Source of the DNA: JAADCS01 sp964473735
GTDB lineage: Bacteria; Hydrothermota; Hydrothermia; LBFQ01
DNA: 13,199 nt
Direction: 5' to 3'
Assembly (NCBI GenBank): GCA_964473735.1
Contig: CAYYQD010000046.1
Coordinates: forward strand, 1-13,199
The position numbers and the translations under genes were made by a program. Within the stretch, counting starts at the first letter, position 1; every line of letters starts with the position of its first letter. Positions 12,332 to 13,199 of the stretch are shown in pieces. The notes under the pieces were generated by a model that was not told where the DNA came from, searched no databases, and saw only the letters and a program-made list of their open reading frames with translations.

Positions 12332-13095
12332 TGCTGTTTAACGTCATAACGGGGGTCCTCGTAGCGGGGGGCCCCCACCTGTCCGGATTCTGGATGATGC
12401 CGGAGGCTACACCCTTGAGGGTGTCCTTTGATCCCGCCTCTAATCCGGAGGCCCTATCGGTCTCCGCAGCCTACAGCCAGTCCTTTGCGGTATTCAACGA
12501 CATCTTCGTGGGCGTGGGCTTTCGGGGACTGTCCGTTGCCCTTGAAGGGCGTATAGCCAGACTTGAGGGGGAGTACGACGGAAGCGCCAGCGAGATCTCG
12601 GCCACCTTAGGATACGCCCACAACGTCTTCTCCGGATTCCGTCTGGGAGGTTCCTTCTCCTACTACCAGCTTAACACCCCACGGCCCGACGTACCGAGGC
12701 TTCAGGCCTTTGGACTTCATCTATCCTCCTCCTTCGTGGTTTATGATCGCTGGAACGTAGGCCTCTTCGCCCGAAACGTGAATGCACCCGAGATAGGTGG
12801 CACCCCCCTTCCTACCCTCTTGGGTGGGTACATCTCTTTCCTTCCCAAGGCGACCATAAGGACCTCCGTGGGCCTCTACAAGGACCAGTACTCCAACCTT
12901 AACTTCGGTCTCGGCGGCAGCTGGAGGTTGTACGACATACTGACCCTTAGGGGTAGCATGAGGTACGACGGGGAGTTTCCCACCTTTTACCTTGGGTTTA
13001 CCCTTCAGGCTGCACGTGTCTCCTCGGACGTACTGATAACGGCCCATCCGGAGCTCCCCATGAGCACCTACATAGGGCTCAACTACGCACACTAA
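12331..13095 (+). CDS. PorV/PorQ (UPF0164)-like outer-membrane beta-barrel protein
   Basis: 254 residues from ATG 12331, chosen over TTG 12328 because it overlaps the upstream stop by one base and follows GAGGAGGAG at a workable distance. A short signal peptide is likely (MLFNVITGVLVAGG). The rest is a run of amphipathic beta strands: FNDIFVGVGFRGLSVALEGR, ISATLGYAHNVFSGFRLGGSF, LHLSSSFVVYDRWNVGLFAR, TIRTSVGLYKDQY and LNFGLGGSWRLYDILTLRG. The pattern of a YAH...GFRLGGSFSYY strand pair and long FGLHLSSSF strand resembles PorV/UPF0164 barrels, close to FadL-like proteins. In other phyla PorV serves type IX secretion, but that role is not shown here. It ends 24 nt before tRNA-Ala. Confidence 0.7.
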   Translation: MLFNVITGVLVAGGPHLSGFWMMPEATPLRVSFDPASNPEALSVSAAYSQSFAVFNDIFVGVGFRGLSVALEGRIARLEGEYDGSASEISATLGYAHNVFSGFRLGGSFSYYQLNTPRPDVPRLQAFGLHLSSSFVVYDRWNVGLFARNVNAPEIGGTPLPTLLGGYISFLPKATIRTSVGLYKDQYSNLNFGLGGSWRLYDILTLRGSMRYDGEFPTFYLGFTLQAARVSSDVLITAHPELPMSTYIGLNYAH

Positions 13096-13102
13096 CCCAC
13101 CT

Positions 13103-13108
13103 TAGAAT
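13103..13108 (+). promoter_or_regulatory. Possible tRNA-Ala promoter -10 box
   Basis: TAGAAT 11 nt upstream of the tRNA 5' end, in the short gap after the PorV-like gene. It overlaps the left arm of a 5-bp hairpin (GAATT, loop TTCGG, AATTC; 13105-13119) that abuts the tRNA. No clear -35 element. Confidence 0.35.
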
Positions 13109-13119
13109 TTTCGGAATTC

Positions 13120-13192
13120 GGGGCGGTAGCTCAGGTGGGAGAGCACCTGGTTTGCAACCAGGGGGTCGGGGGTTCGACTCCCCTCCGCTCCA
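13120..13192 (+). tRNA. tRNA-Ala (anticodon UGC)
   Basis: A full cloverleaf can be drawn: acceptor GGGGCGG (13120-13126) with CCGCTCC (13185-13191), including the G3-U70 wobble pair that identifies alanine tRNA; D arm GCTC/GAGC; anticodon stem CCTGG/CCAGG with loop TTTGCAA giving anticodon TGC; T arm with loop TTCGACT. The discriminator is A. The terminal CCA is not encoded (CTTGG follows), so it must be added by tRNA nucleotidyltransferase. Confidence 0.97.
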
Positions 13193-13199
13193 CTTGGTG

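Noticed and set aside
1..13199. Mobile elements, CRISPR array, toxin-antitoxin or defence island
   Set aside because: No transposase or integrase motif, no regularly spaced repeats other than the ankyrin codons, no terminal inverted repeats, and no recognisable defence gene.

Overview
The window looks like chromosomal DNA from a thermophilic, Gram-negative-type bacterium with some archaeal-style metabolism. The bacterial signs are ribosomal protein S20, clear TATAAT-type -10 boxes, a lipoprotein and two outer-membrane beta-barrel proteins. The thermophile/archaeal-style signs are a bifunctional fructose-1,6-bisphosphate aldolase/phosphatase, a geranylgeranylglyceryl-phosphate-synthase-family enzyme and heavy use of AGG and ATA codons. 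A deep-branching or candidate-phylum lineage (FCB-related, WOR-3 or Hydrothermae-like) would fit, but this is inference and the sequence alone does not fix it. I see no insertion sequence, phage gene, CRISPR array or rRNA. This reads as ordinary, very compact core chromosome.

Layout. Positions 1-632 (+) hold the 3' part of a transglutaminase-like protease gene cut by the window edge. Convergent to it is a minus-strand block: a frame-broken GNAT acetyltransferase (702-1145), a ZnuA-like lipoprotein, a SufU-type Fe-S scaffold and rpsT. The last three overlap by 4 and 1 nt and share one promoter in front of rpsT. Next comes a minus-strand pair, a six-TM membrane protein and a winged-helix regulator, whose promoter carries a palindrome over the -10 box. 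Divergent from it is a stand-alone nuoN, translationally coupled to the GGGP-synthase-family gene. That gene meets a convergent ZIP metal transporter with no spacer. The ZIP gene is the second gene of a minus-strand pair led by an ankyrin-repeat gene. Divergent from the ankyrin gene is a second, different ZIP transporter. Then follow a degenerate NtrC/sigma-54-activator-like AAA+ protein overlapping a GT-C-like membrane glycosyltransferase. The right end has an outer-membrane protein (-) divergent from the aldolase/phosphatase gene, which overlaps a PorV/UPF0164-like outer-membrane protein gene, and tRNA-Ala(UGC).

Most striking regulatory pattern: at least six promoter-proximal genes (rpsT, nuoN, the ankyrin gene, the AAA+ gene, the 195-aa outer-membrane protein and the aldolase/phosphatase) have a TATAAT or TAAAAT box ending only 7-8 nt before the start codon. 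This predicts leaderless or near-leaderless mRNAs. The membrane-protein/regulator pair, in contrast, has a leader and good AGGAGG Shine-Dalgarno sequences. Two translation-start modes therefore appear to coexist.

No single locus here is a clear new defence or mobile system. The best leads are the leaderless promoter architecture, the AAA+ protein that has lost its sigma-54 and catalytic motifs, the autoregulatory-looking operator, the orphan nuoN-GGGPS pair, and the ZIP-ankyrin-ZIP cluster.
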